Positions 31,210 to 42,262 of a stretch of DNA of 64,000 bases are shown piece by piece. Source of the stretch: Rhizomys pruinosus (taxonomy: Eukaryota; Chordata; Mammalia; Rodentia; Spalacidae); assembly GCA_009823505.1 (NCBI GenBank), contig VZQC01013731.1, forward strand, positions 3,133,389 to 3,197,388, written 5' to 3'. Under the pieces are notes generated by a model that made no database searches, was not told the origin of the DNA, and saw nothing but the letters and a program-made list of their open reading frames with translations. A program made the translations under genes and the position numbers. The first letter of the stretch is position 1, and every line of letters starts with the position of its first letter.

Positions 31210-34045
31210 CTTAATACTTGTCTGAGCCCCTAGCAGAGCTTAATACCTTGCAGTAGTCAGTGAATATCTGTAAAGCAAACTCCCAAAACCTTAATTTTCA
31301 AAGTCGCAATCTATAGGCATGACATAGATATTACTATAGAATAAACCAAATGGTAATGCTAAGATTCTATCATAATATAGACTAGCCCTTCTGAAATTCC
31401 ACAAGATATTTTTATTCTAAACATGGATGGAGAGAGGAAAAAATACTACAAATATTGTTCCAAACAGTTACCATAACAGAGGGGCCTCCCACCCCACTAG
31501 GACATGTGTTTCTCTACCTCTAAGCACAGTTTAAAGATGTAATCCATTGATAGCATAACTTGCCTTATTAATTGAAAGGGATGGAATCCACCAGATGTAG
31601 CCCAAACCAGCAGAGAGTTGGGTGACTAAGCAACAGCAAAGATACCATATTGAGTGAGCCAGAATCCAGTCTCCAAGTCATTTATTTCAGCCAGTGACAG
31701 TATATTTAAACTCCTGTGCCTCAGCAGTGATTGATGGTTTAATATCATATATAATTTTTTTAATGAAGGAAAACCATTTAAATATGTTACCATTTGCACT
31801 GGTATTCTCCTATGTACATAACTCCATTTAATCATTATGGGGATTGTTTTTATACTTGTGTAATTTGTATCCACGAAATAACTGTCAAAACCATCTCATG
31901 CTGTTGCTGGAAATGGTACAGTGTGCTTCATACTCAAACAGATTCATTCTTCCCTGCACATAATTAAGAGTGCTGGAGCTTTCACTGCCACCGCATAGGA
32001 ATTCCATGTTTACATTTCTGAGAATGAAAAATAAGCCACAATGTGTTTTTCAGGTTCTTTTCTGAGGCAATGGTATTTAAGTACCTTAGTTTTGTACCAG
32101 TATATGATTTGAAGAGTTTGATTTTAAGACTTTTAATATTAAAATACATAATAAAATTTTATTATCTAATTACAAGAGGGTTTAGCCTCTTATTAAAGTT
32201 GCTAAATCAGGCCTAGATTAGCATTATAATGGCACAGTTTGACATGGAATACTCAAAAGTCAAGTTCGAAAGGAGGGGGTCTGTTGGTGTTTGGGGAGGG
32301 GGTTCTTCTACTCCCACCCCTCTCACAAAAATAACAAGGATGAAATGCATGTATGGAAGCAAACAAGGAGCAATTTGGGACGCTGGAGAAGGAGTGGAGG
32401 TGTCAGCCCAGGATGGTACCCTTAGGCAAGGCAGCTGGTATATGTAGCCTTTTGTTTATCTGCTACTGGTTTATGTAGCCTTTAGGCCGGCACCAGAAAC
32501 AATCACTCCTACAGGGTCAGCTGCTGGTCAGAAGCAAAGTAAGAAAAGATTTTGCGTCCAAACACTGCAGCCATAATTTCTGTACAGCTGGCACCTGCTA
32601 CTGGTGCACAGCATGAAGGTGAAAGGTCAAAGAGGCAGTTGTTCAAAACTCAAGAATGGCTTAAAGGGACTTGTAGATTAATCTGCTTTATTAACTTCTG
32701 TATATTAGATAACTATTGCTGTGAATGACAGTACATCTTTTTGAATAAGTCGCATCTCTTTCTCTTTTAAATTAGCTTTTGAGTAATGAATATTAAATAG
32801 AAAGCATTTCAGGGGTAATTAAATGAAAACAGAATGATGTCATTTTACAATTATGTTTGTATGTTTATAGAATAGGGGAATTATATTTTCCAAGAAGCTA
32901 GAGAAAAAAGAAGAGCTAGCTCTTTAATAAAGAAGAATTTGGAATAAATAAGTCACATGTCTTTAGCCTTTGTCTTTAAACTAAAACTCTCCTTTGTCTT
33001 TAAACTAAAAATTAAAAAAAGGCTGAAAACATTTGTATCATAGCATGGAGTCATTGGGTTCCAGTGGTTTGATTTAACATTCCCAGGGGCTCCAAGTGTT
33101 TTCTTTATGAATTAAAGTGACTGCAATCTGTCATCATTCTTTTATCTACAGTTTAGCACAGTCAGTTCTGCTCTTGGTCTGCAGCAAATGTTCTCAAATC
33201 TGGAAAGGAGTTGCAGTCACCTTTTCCTTCCCACTCACATGAAGCAGATAGAGAACATTTTGTCAAGGGAAACACACAGTTTATACAGATTTAGCCCAAT
33301 AATTAAGCATGCTCTATAATAGCCTCAAGGCCTATTTGGGAATGGCAAGCAAGATGGTTTTAGCCTCTTCATTGGTAGTGATGAGCATAATTGGCTATCA
33401 CAGTAAATTAATAAAAACATTTCAGTAGCTATGTCCTTTTTAAAACTTCTGCCAAAAAAAAAAGTTACTATAGAGATTTTTTTCATAGGTTAAGTACTGA
33501 CACAAACTCTGGAAAGGTTTTAAACAGTTCAATGGGTAGATGATTTTGTCTGTTGACATTCAATGACTTTTCATTTCTATTATTTCAAGAATTCTCTAAA
33601 AGGAAAGCACTGCAGACGATGTGTCCATGCCATGCTAAGATAGCACAAGTGGCAGCATTTTTATTTAGAGTTCACAAATATGTTAAGATTTCATTTTTAC
33701 TCCCAAGTTTTCATACAAGAATATTTCCACTCTGAGCAAGTGTTTCTATGAAATATGAATGTTACACCTAAAATCGTCCCTTTGCAACAGAAACTCCATG
33801 TACTCAACACCCCAAAGTAGAGCCTTCTTACTTTCTGCTTAAAGATCTAAATTTTGTCACCATCCTACCAGAATCTTACATTCTGTGGAGTTGCTAGGAC
33901 TGAAAAAGTCACTGTAGGAGAACTTGAGACTCATCAGAAAAATTTAATGATGAATGACTATGATGAAAAAGCAGTACAAATAATTATCACATCCCAAATT
34001 TTGATAAGTACTAAATAGATATACACAAATGTATATGTGTGCACA
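31209..34045. other. Longest repeat-poor stretch of the intron (2.8 kb)
   Basis: No recognised SINE, L1 or LTR. A 20-bp near-tandem duplication (cctttgtctttaaactaaaa) lies at 32967-32986 and 32991-33010. No coding exon supported. Candidate regulatory or conserved sequence by absence of insertions only. Confidence 0.35.
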
Positions 34046-34190
34046 CATTTCTATTTAAACCTCTGAACTCTGAAGTACTTGTGTCACCATTTTACAGTCA
34101 AAGTGTTATAATTTGGGCTCTAAGAAGTTAGATAATACATTCACTATTATAAGGCTGATACAGCAGAGCTTGTGCTCTTTCTTATCTTAC
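34045..34190 (-). repeat. MIR-like remnant
   Basis: gtgtcaccattttacagtcaaag then ctaagaagttagataatacattc. Confidence 0.55.
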
Positions 34191-34276
34191 ACACAGGATT
34201 GGCTGATTTCAAAGAGTGGAAGGAGGAAACACGTAATACTTTTCCATTCGTAGATCCCTAATTGACCCTAGGACTC

Positions 34277-34354
34277 CTTTCTTTCTTTTTCTTTCTTTCT
34301 TTCTTTCTTTCTTTCTTTATTTATTTCTTAGGACTCCTTTTTTCTTTCTTTCTT

Positions 34355-34397
<43 letters not shown>

Positions 34398-34502
34398 TTT
34401 TTTTGGTCTTTCAAGACAGGGTCTCCCTGAAGCTCCAGCTGCCCTGGAACTTGCTTGTTCATTTGTTTGTTTGTTTGTTTGTTTGTTTGTTTGTTTGTTT
34501 GT
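34277..34502. repeat. Compound simple repeat (TTTC)n, (ATTT)n, (GTTT)n with a B1 fragment
   Basis: Three tetranucleotide tracts. A reverse B1 fragment (ggtctttcaagacagggtct to gccctggaacttgc) sits between the ATTT and GTTT runs at 34404-34455. Confidence 0.9.
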
Positions 34503-34578
34503 ATTGTCGGGCTCAAATCCAAGGCCTTATACATGCTAGTGAGTTCTCTACTATTGAGCTACACCCTCAGCTCTTCCT
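34503..34578 (-). mobile_element. ID-type SINE head
   Basis: gggctcaaatccaaggcctta and ctattgagctacaccctcagc are the reverse of the ID tRNA-like head. Confidence 0.65.
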
Positions 34579-34877
34579 AGATTTAGAAGCTGGCACTTAG
34601 ACAGATAATGGTCAAGCTCTATTCTTCTCTTACATTGAAGATTTAAATATTCAAAAGTCAAAGAACACCCATTCCTTGCCATATGCTCAGAGAAGTAGCT
34701 GACCTACAAAGAGAGACGAAAGAAGCTGGCATGCTGAGAGATCTCAAACAAGACTCCAAACAGTTGTGGAGGTGGGAAAGTGAAGAGATGGATAAAAATC
34801 CCATGGGCTGCCTTGGGTGCTCTAGGGAGGCCTGGCTACACTGCCTAGTCTAAGAAATATTATAGTCCTAATATTTT

Positions 34878-35099
34878 TTTTTATTTTATTTATTTTTGTA
34901 TGTGTATGAATGTACTGTCTGCTTGCAGGTTTGTGCACCCGTGTCGCGCAGTGCCGCGGAGATCAGAAGAGGGTGTCGGATTCCCCTGGAACTGGAGTTT
35001 CAGACGGTTCTCGGCCGCCATGTGGGTGCTGGGAATCGAACCCGGGTCCTCTGTAAGAGCGGTCGGCGCTCTTAACCGCTAGGCCATCTCTCCAGCCCC
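34878..35099 (-). mobile_element. B2 SINE, about 16-bp TSD
   Basis: tagtcctaatattttt (34863-34878) and tagtcctagtattttt (35100-35115) flank a young reverse B2. Confidence 0.94.
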
Positions 35100-35374
35100 C
35101 TAGTCCTAGTATTTTTAAGATAATCTCTAGCCTCATAGATTAAAGTTTCTTGGCTCAGAGAGTTACAAGTACCAAGTGAACCAATGAATATAAACTCATC
35201 TAAAATAGATAATAAATAGGTCAAATTTGCTTTCATGTTTGATACACAGATTCCACTCACCTTGATTTGTTGTTGTTACTGTTTTACTCTTGAGAAAATA
35301 TTCCTGCTGTTTATAAACATGTAATTACTATGAGAGTTTAAGCTCAAGACTTCCTTTTACAAGATAATTTTATT

Positions 35375-35537
35375 GCCGGGCGTAATGGCGCACGCCTTAA
35401 ATCCTAGCACTCGGGAGGCAGAGGCAAGCGGATCTTTGTGAGTTCAAGGCCAGCCTGGTGTACAGAGTGAGTTCCAGGACAGCTGGGGCTACAAGGAGAC
35501 CCTGTCTCGAAAAGACCAAAAAAAAAAAAAAAAAAAA
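35375..35537 (+). mobile_element. B1 SINE, 16-bp TSD
   Basis: acaagataattttatt at 35359-35374 and 35538-35553. Confidence 0.95.
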
Positions 35538-35781
35538 ACAAGATAATTTTATTTTGAAGCCCATGATATCAGGCAGATTAGGTTATGAAGATCTGTAGTA
35601 GTGCCCTCTATGGGCTTTGCCCTCCATAGAGTTCTTTCTGTGTAAATATTCTCAAAATCATACTCATTGAACTGAGTGGAGGGATGATATAGTTCAAGTC
35701 TTTACCCAAAATAACTTTTTCTTCACTTAGTCCTCCTGCATATTTTTAGGTATCACCGTGCAGTGGTAAGAATGGAAATAA

Positions 35782-35937
35782 AGCTGGGCATGGTGGTGCA
35801 CGCCTTTAATCCTAGCACTTGGGAGGCAGAGGCAGGCGGATCTTTGTGAGTTCAAGGCCAGCCTGGTCTACAGAGTAAGTTCCAGAACAGCTGGGGCTAC
35901 AAGGAGACCCTGTCTCGAAAAGACAAAAAAAAAAAAA
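35782..35937 (+). mobile_element. B1 SINE
   Basis: agctgggcatggtggtgcac to ctgtctcgaaaagac; flanks gaatggaaataaa and gaatgaaaataaa. Confidence 0.94.
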
Positions 35938-36092
35938 GAATGAAAATAAATATAACTGCTCCCATTAATGGTATCTGTTCTAAAAAAAATCTCTTCTAAT
36001 TCTCATAACAACCTATGGCTTCTTTTAACTTGAAAGTATTGTTACATCAGCAATAACTATGTGGGAGAATGTACAGAAACTCAGATGGTTGC

Positions 36093-36458
36093 TGTTGGCA
36101 GCCTGTCACACTGCTAACAGTGTGGCTCTACGTCGCGCCTTAAAGATGGCGCCGACTTCCTGAGATGGCTAGAGAACAACAACTAGCCACCTTTTCCGCA
36201 TGTAGCCACCTCTTCCGCACTAGGGCAAAACTGCACATGACTACTGCTCTCTAAATTCGCGCCTTTAACATGCAAATGAGGCATCGAGTCAGCGCACTTA
36301 TCCAGAGCATGCACGAACCCTCTGGACTGCTATATAAGCAGTGCCTCTTCCCCATTTCGGGGTCCTTCTCACAAGAGAGCTGTACACAATAAAGTTTGCT
36401 GCAAAAGAATCCTGTTGTCCGCATGAAGTTCTTGCCAGCGAGACTGCTGCGCGCGACA
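36093..36458 (+). repeat. 5' LTR of the IAP-like element
   Basis: 366 bp, TG...CA. It contains an aaagatggcgcc stretch (YY1-like), an exact octamer ATGCAAAT at 36270-36277, a TATA box tatataa at 36331-36337 and a poly(A) signal AATAAA at 36388-36393. That order gives U3, R and U5. In its genomic place the LTR could supply a sense promoter or premature polyadenylation within the RANBP17 intron; this is an inference. Confidence 0.88.
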
Positions 36459-36460
36459 AG

Positions 36461-36474
36461 TGGTGCCGAAACCC
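36461..36474 (+). other. Retroviral primer-binding site, tRNA-Phe type
   Basis: tggtgccgaaaccc is complementary to the 3' end of tRNA-Phe and sits two bases after the 5' LTR. The match stops after 14 bases. Confidence 0.8.
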
Positions 36475-36482
36475 TCAAAACT

Positions 36483-36790
36483 TATATTATTAAACAAAAA
36501 GAGGGATTGGAGAACGTTCCCCTGACAACAAAAACAATTGTCTCAGTGACATTATTTACTCTAAATTTTTTTAATTTGGATGCTCAAGGCCTCTCTGCAG
36601 CCGAGCATCACAATTCCTGGCCCACAATACAAAAGGAATTAGTAAAATGAAAAGATGTCATATCTAAAAAGTGAAAAGGCCCGGATCCTATTTTAATAAG
36701 ATCCAGGGGAGCTATTTGTGTTTTTCCACAGGAAAAAAAAAAATCCAATTTGGGTGCCTGAGCAATTAACAAAAAAAATAAAAAAACATA
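36483..36790 (+). pseudogene. Integrase C-terminal remnant (pol) of the IAP-like element
   Basis: One frame reads through the end of the integrase catalytic region (LNFFNLDAQG, SAAEHH), then a GPDP stretch and an ICVFP segment typical of the betaretrovirus-like integrase C-terminal DNA-binding domain. Two in-frame TGA codons, one just after 36645 and one near 36670, and a frame change at the A-run around 36731-36741 break it. Everything upstream in gag-pro-pol is deleted. Confidence 0.65.
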
Positions 36791-36799
36791 AAAAGACCA

Positions 36800-37225
36800 G
36801 TGATCCAGTTGCTGGTGATTCTCATGATCAGCCTCTGGATGACTCAGGCGGAGCCACGATGGGGGATCCTGTCAGTGTTCCCAAGACCAATGCCAATTCG
36901 TCATGATAGTAACTGGAGTGGTGAATTTGACAACTTGATGAACCAGCTTCGTATGGCCATCCTTACTGTGAATTCTACCAGAATGGACACCTCCCTTGCT
37001 GAAGGACTGGCTTCCTGGATTTCCACCGCTGTTTCACACTTCAAAAAATGGGCTGGGGTGGCGGGATTTGGCTTACTCTTAGGTGGAGGGATTCTACTTA
37101 TGCTCTGGATAATGTGTAGGCTCTGTGCCCAACATCGGCGCGATAAGGTGGTCATTGCACAGGCCCTTACAGCTTTGGAAGCAGGTTCCTCCGCTAACAT
37201 CTGGCTTAGTATACTAGAGAAGTAG
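36800..37225 (+). pseudogene. Internally deleted envelope remnant, open for 141 codons
   Basis: An uninterrupted 141-codon frame begins with a hydrophobic signal-peptide-like stretch (residues 1-17). It then passes to a region that resembles the membrane-proximal part of a class II retroviral TM subunit. A glycine- and leucine-rich membrane span lies at about residues 90-111, followed by a short basic cytoplasmic tail. The surface subunit, the cleavage site and the fusion and heptad-repeat core are absent, so it cannot work as an entry protein. It follows the integrase remnant, where env starts in betaretroviruses. Retention of the frame may reflect youth rather than selection. A second overlapping frame (36718-36906) carries the basic KKIKKHKK stretch. 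Confidence 0.6.
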
Positions 37226-37226
37226 T

Positions 37227-37444
37227 CAATGACGGGTAAGACCTACTACATGTATTTCCAACCTAAGACAGGGGGCAAATCAGCACTCATAACGGTGGAA
37301 GCTCGTAGGACGCTTCGCAGTTTTTACCACTGAGGCTGTCATTGGTGGGGGTTCATGGGACGCTATGGACCCTAACCGGTTGACGAGCTGTTTGTTATCC
37401 CAATGACGGGTAAGGTATACCTCTGCAGTGGCAACCTAAGACAG
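37227..37444 (+). repeat. Short direct repeats in the IAP-like 3' non-coding region
   Basis: caatgacgggtaag occurs at 37227-37240 and 37401-37414. caacctaagacag follows each copy about 18-19 bases later. The two paired motifs are 174 bp apart, so they look like ends of an internal duplication or a conserved 3' element present twice. Confidence 0.6.
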
Positions 37445-37479
37445 ACATTCTCCCAGCCATATAATAGAAAAGGGGGAAC

Positions 37480-37845
37480 TGTTGGCAGCCTGTCACACTG
37501 CTAACAGTGTGGCTCTACGTCGCGCCTTAAAGATGGCGCCGACTTCCTGAGATGGCTAGAGAACAACAACTAGCCACCTTTTCCGCATGTAGCCACCTCT
37601 TCCGCACTAGGGCAAAACTGCGCATGACTACTGCTCTCTAAATTCGCGCCTTTAACATGCAAATGAGGCATCGAGTCAGCGCACCTATCCAGAGCATGCA
37701 CAAACCCTCTGGACTGCTATATAAGCAGTGCCTCTTCCCCATTTCGGGGTCCTTCTCACAAGAAAGCTGTACACAATAAAGTTTGCTACAAAAGAATCCT
37801 GTTGTCCGCGTGAAGTTCTTGCGGGCGAGACTGCTGCACGCGACA
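37480..37845 (+). repeat. 3' LTR of the IAP-like element
   Basis: Same length as the 5' LTR (366 bp) with about nine substitutions, mostly transitions. The tract agaaaagggggaac just upstream is the likely plus-strand primer. The poly(A) signal is at 37775-37780. The target duplication gttgc follows at 37846-37850. Confidence 0.88.
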
Positions 37846-37873
37846 GTTGCTCTGCAAATAATAGATTCACCTA

Positions 37874-38265
37874 GAGCCATGGTTTGTATCCCCACAAACG
37901 TTCATGTAATTTGAAACTTGGCTACCAGGGTGATAATAGTGAGAGATGCCATAGAACCTTTAAGAGATGGAACCTAGTAGACGGTCCTTAGGTCTGTGAC
38001 ATGGCTTGGTTTTTGGAGAGATTGCTACAAAAGGAGTAAATCTGGCCCCTCCCACACCTCCTGCTTTCTAGCTTGATGTGATCTCTCCTCTGTAAACATT
38101 CTTGCTAAATAATGGCATCAACCATTAGACCCTCTCTAGAGGCTGACTCAGTACAGCCACCTAATCTAGGGTTTAAAACCTTTAAAACTGTAAGCTAAAT
38201 AAGCCTCTTTTCTTCCTAAGCTGGTTTCGTTAGGTATTTCATTAAAATGATAGAAAGTAAACTGA
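37874..38265 (+). repeat. MaLR-like LTR remnant
   Basis: catggtttgtatccccacaa start, gtaagctaaataagcctctt near the end and a cattaaaatgatagaaagtaaact finish follow the ERVL-MaLR (MLT1/MST) LTR order. Family from memory. Confidence 0.45.
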
Positions 38266-38269
38266 AAGA

Positions 38270-38872
38270 TCTGAAGGAAAGCTAAGGTTCCTTATCTCTA
38301 GATCTCACACAGTTTTGACCACACAAAACCTTCGCAGGCCCTTAACCTACCATTCCTTCCTGGCATTCCTTACCACTTCACCCTGGTCTGAGGGAGACTA
38401 CAGGACAGATAACAGGATTTGTACTGCCCTCACTCCTTTGAGTGAGACTGTAAATGATATGAGAAGCTCTTGGAATTTCTTGAGAGAGTGGCAAACTTGT
38501 AAGGATAATGTGAGAGTTGATTCACTGATGGCATGATTTATTCATTTTACAGTTATCACTATTTTTCAGATTATATTTTTTGCAGATTATTTTTGTGATT
38601 CCCAAAGTACAGTACTGGACAGAGATGTGAATCTGACCTTCATATTCATTTTCATTTTAACTCTGACAAAGTTCAACATGCAGTAGCCATTGATGGAGCT
38701 ATGAGTTCATCTAGTATATTAAGGAAATTAGTCTACTGACAATTTGAAGAACAAAGTAGAAATTCTTGCCCGTTAAATCTGTATCTTTTGTCCTGCTCGG
38801 CAAAATATTTGTTGAGTGCTCTTGGACTACTGAAATTCCATCCTCATTTAAATGTTTTTTTTTTTTTTCATT
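38270..38872. other. Intron sequence, nothing recognised
   Basis: No named repeat or coding stretch. Confidence 0.5.
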
Positions 38873-38885
38873 GAAAAATGCTCTG

Positions 38886-39054
38886 GCTGGGTGGGGTGGC
38901 TCATGCCTTTAATCCTAGCACTCAGGAGGCAGAGGCAGAGGCAGGCGGATCTTTGTGAGTGCAAGGCCAGCCTGGTCTACAGAGTGAGCTCCAGGCCAGC
39001 TGGGGCTACAGGGAGACCCTGTCTTGAAAAGACCAAAAAGAAAAAAAAAGAAAA
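38886..39054 (+). mobile_element. B1 SINE, 13-bp TSD
   Basis: gaaaaatgctctg (38873-38885) and gaaaaatactctg (39055-39067); cagaggcagaggcagg shows a short internal duplication. Confidence 0.94.
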
Positions 39055-39067
39055 GAAAAATACTCTG

Positions 39068-39597
39068 TAGTTATTGAGAACTTCCTAAGCCTGTGTCCTC
39101 AGAATAACTTACCTCTTTAAGGATAACAGTACCTTAAGGAAGAAAATCCTTAGCATCTTGAATTGGTATCCAGAATGAGCTGGCCAAGCCACTCATCCCA
39201 AGACTCTCCAAGACTCACTGTCTTAAATTCTTCTCCCTCATTTCTTTTGCCCCTTCCATCACCATAGACAAGAGAGACACCTCAATAAATAGTTCCTAGT
39301 GGTCCTGTGAACCAAGTATGTGAAATAAAACATCAAGAAAGGACAAAAATATAAAGTGCCATGGTTGAAAAGAAATCACTTAGGTCTCAGGGCAAATCAC
39401 CATAAAGAAAACCCAAAGCAAGAACTCTCTTAATGCCTATACTTAGTGTGGCATCTTAGTTTAGATGGAACATAGAAATCCCACTCAGCATCAATTAGAG
39501 ATAAGTGCATTCATGTTGATTTCTCTAAGATTAGAAGGAAACAGCTTGATGACTGGGCAGTAAGAGATTAATAAATACATGAGCTCCTTAAAGGCCT
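39068..39597. other. Intron sequence, nothing recognised
   Basis: No named repeat or coding stretch. Confidence 0.5.
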
Positions 39598-39942
39598 GTT
39601 ATGGTTTGAATATGAAATGGCTTCCTTAGGGTCTATGTTCCTTGTTTGTTCCCAGCTGATGGTGCTATTTCAAGAGGCTCTAGAAACTTTAGGAGGTCAG
39701 ACCTAGCTGGAGGAAATAGGTCACAAGTAGCAGGTCCTTAGGTTTATCCTATCCATGACCCCTTCCCATTTTTTCACTTCCTGTCCATTGTGAGACGAGA
39801 ACCTCCTCTGCCCCATGCTCTTCCTGCCATGATGTTCTCAAGCCCCTCAGGCCTTCTGGGGTCATGAGACAAAATAAATCTTTGTTCCTTTAAGTTGTTC
39901 GTGCCATATAGTTTGGTCATGGTGATTTAAAGCTAATACAGG
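39598..39942 (+). repeat. MaLR-like LTR remnant
   Basis: gttatggtttgaatatgaaatg start, tcctgccatgatgttctcaag, agacaaaataaatctttgtt and a gctaatacag end; same LTR plan as the copy at 37.9 kb. Confidence 0.5.
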
Positions 39943-40035
39943 GCCACGTTTTCTTCACCTCTATAGCAGAAGTGTTTGACCCATAAGAAGTCAGTACTTC
40001 TTTGAAATGAGTAAATATGAGAGAAAAAAAGGAAG

Positions 40036-40145
40036 TAAAAAGCTGGCCATGGTGGTGAACACCTTTAATCCCAGCACTTGGAGGCAGAGGCAGGCGGGTC
40101 TCTGTGAAATCAAGGTCAGCCTGGTCTCCATAGTGAGTTCCACAA
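40036..40145 (+). mobile_element. B1 SINE, 3'-shortened
   Basis: aagctggccatggtggtgaac to gtctccatagtgagttcc, then an A-run. Confidence 0.85.
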
Positions 40146-40157
40146 AAAAAGGAAGGC

Positions 40158-40385
40158 GGGGCTGGAGAGATGGCTCAGCTGTTAAGGGCACTGACTGCTC
40201 TTGCAGAGGACCCGAGTTCAATTCCCAGCACCTTCATGGCTGCTAAGAACCATCTTTAACTCCAGTTCCAGGGGAATCCGACACCCTCTTCTCACCTCAG
40301 AGGCATTGCACAACACAGGTGCACCTACCTACATGCAGGCAGTACACTTCATACACATAAAAATAATTTTAAAAAAGGAAAAAAG
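40158..40385 (+). mobile_element. B2 SINE
   Basis: ggggctggagagatggctca to a cacataaaaataatttt tail. Confidence 0.93.
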
Positions 40386-40468
40386 AAGTCTCTAACCAGT
40401 GCCTGTTATATAGTAGAGGACTCCGTGTATGAGGCATGTGCAATGTAGTACATTAAAAGAGCAAGTAA

Positions 40469-40711
40469 GGGGCTGGAGAGATGGCCTAGCAGTTGTGAGC
40501 GCTGACCGCTCTTGCAGAGGACCCAGGTTCAATCCCCAGCACCCACATGGCGGCTGAGAACCATCTGTAACTCCAATTCCAGGAGATCTCCAGTTCCAGG
40601 GGAATCCGAGACCCTCTTCTGACCTCTGCGGCATTGCACAACACGGGTACATAAACCTGCGTGCAGACAGCACATTCATACACATAGAAAATAAATAAAT
40701 AAAATTTTAAA
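40469..40711 (+). mobile_element. B2 SINE, 14-bp TSD
   Basis: aaaagagcaagtaa at 40455-40468 and 40712-40725. Confidence 0.95.
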
Positions 40712-40725
40712 AAAAGAGCAAGTAA

Positions 40726-41568
40726 TTGAATAGTGCTGGCATGTGTGCAGGTGATAGATGACCTTGCAGATGACCAAGGCCTCACTGCCCCTGCAGAGGC
40801 CTAGCCTGTTTTAGAGACTGCACAAGATCCTCTCTAGGTAAATGTGCTCTTATCCCACAGAGAGAGAAAGCCTTCCTTCCCCACCCCTATCGTTTTTTTC
40901 AGCACCCTGCATTAGAGAGAGGCAGGAGACAAATTGACAGAAATCTGAGGGGAAGTAACTCAAGTGATTTAGGAGAATGGAAGGTCTGGCTTATGGGGCC
41001 AGATTAAAGAAGCTAAATATGTATAGCTTGCCTAAGTGACAACTAAATGGGGCATTTGATAAGTCTATAAATACTTGGAAGATGTAAATGCCAAGGAGGA
41101 AAGGGAATTACTTAGCATGGCACAATGGAGTATTGGCATAATGGGATAATATTAAGAAAGGGAAAATGAAGGTTGAATATCAATAAAAAGCTTCCTGACA
41201 AGAAGAACCATTCCTGACAAGGGACACTATTAGGTTATGTGCTGTGGGCCAAGGGAAATAATGTCAGTGCCCTTTCTCAGAGTGCTGGCAACAGAGCCAG
41301 CAAGGCATGAGATGAGCAGTGTCCTAACTGGGGCATGGAAGCCAAGCAGGTGACCTCTGTCTGTGGCCTCCTAGTTCCAAAATAGGAGGAAAGCTGTTGT
41401 TTCTTGAGAGAAATGAGACAGCCCAGATGCTTGGACCCTTTGAAGAAGTGGTCAGCAGTTTGTACTGTATCACTGGCAGAGAGATTATCATTCACTTTTA
41501 ATGATACCTGGTTTCCCACAGGACAGAAATCCACATTCTCTAGCAAACATCACCAGGCCCTTCGGGCC
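40726..41568. other. Intron sequence, nothing recognised
   Basis: Frames of 89 and 158 codons near 41.3-41.9 kb lack splice or family support. Confidence 0.5.
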
Positions 41569-41860
41569 CGTGCCTGCCTAAGCAGCCCCACTCTACATCA
41601 TTCCCCACACACCCTCCACAGTCCCGCAGAATGCCCATTACTCTCCAACACTTGTCCAAACCTTTGTATTCACTTGCCCTTCTTCCCACCTGACAGCCTG
41701 TCAGAATGCTTGTTCTCTACAGCAGATAAAATGTCACCTTCCCTGGGAAGCCTTCCCTTCTCGACCCCACTTTGGGCAGGGTTGAGTAGCTTCCTCTGGC
41801 CTGTCCAAGCTTCCTTGGCACTTTCTACATTGTTCTGTGGGCTTCCCCTACTATACTGTG
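41569..41860. repeat. L2-like remnant
   Basis: tcaccttccctgggaagccttccc and surrounding C/T-rich text match the L2 3' region. Confidence 0.5.
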
Positions 41861-41927
41861 AGCTTTTTTTTTTCCCTTGATTTTTTTATTGAGCTTTTGT
41901 GCATTTCATACAATATTTTTTAATTTT

Positions 41928-42140
41928 TTTATTTATTTACTATTTTTTATGTGTATGAGTGTACTGTCTGCATGTAGATTGGCGCACCCATGTCATGCAA
42001 TGCCACGGAGGTCAGAAGAGGGCATCAGATTCCCCTGGAACTGGACGGTTCTTAGCCCCCATGTGGGTGCTGAGAATTGAACCCAGGTCCTCTGAAGAGC
42101 AGTCGGTACTCTTAACCACTGAGCCATCTCTTCAGCCCCC
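41928..42140 (-). mobile_element. B2 SINE nested in L1 3' UTR
   Basis: gtgtatgagtgtactgtctg to gagccatctcttcagcccc. Confidence 0.93.
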
Positions 42141-42148
42141 ATACAATC

Positions 42149-42262
42149 TTTTTTTTTTTTGGTCTTTTTGAGACAGGGTCTCCCTGTAGCCACAGCTGCC
42201 CTGGAACTTGTTCTATACACCAGGCTCGCCTTGAACTCACAAAGATCTGCCTGCCTCTGCCT
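42149..42262 (-). mobile_element. B1 SINE, 5'-truncated, nested
   Basis: ggtctttttgagacagggtc to gatctgcctgcctctgcc, then the target repeat atacaat. Confidence 0.92.

Larger units (their letters stand above)
36093..37845 (+). mobile_element. IAP-like endogenous retrovirus, internally deleted, complete LTRs
   Basis: Two 366-bp direct LTRs that begin TG and end CA enclose about 1.0 kb of internal sequence. A 5-bp duplication gttgc flanks the element (36088-36092 and 37846-37850). A 14-base match to the tRNA-Phe primer-binding site starts two bases after the 5' LTR, and a purine-rich tract abuts the 3' LTR. A tRNA-Phe primer and the LTR layout (aagatggcgc near the 5' end, aataaag-ttgc near the 3' end) are typical of intracisternal A-particle-type class II ERVs. 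Gag, protease, RT and most of integrase and envelope are missing. Only the integrase C terminus and an env start joined to an env end remain, so the copy cannot encode particles. The LTRs differ at about nine positions (roughly 2.5%), which implies a fairly young insertion. It lies sense to RANBP17 in the 33-kb intron. Confidence 0.85.

Noticed and set aside
39598..39942. Possible processed pseudogene (AATAAA-like aaaataaatc)
   Set aside because: The start, the ccatgatg segment and the ctaatacag end fit a MaLR-type LTR better; there is no poly(A) tail or coding match.
41404..41880. 158-codon plus-strand frame
   Set aside because: Overlaps an L2-like remnant, has low-complexity Ser/Leu/Pro content and no splice signals matching a known family.
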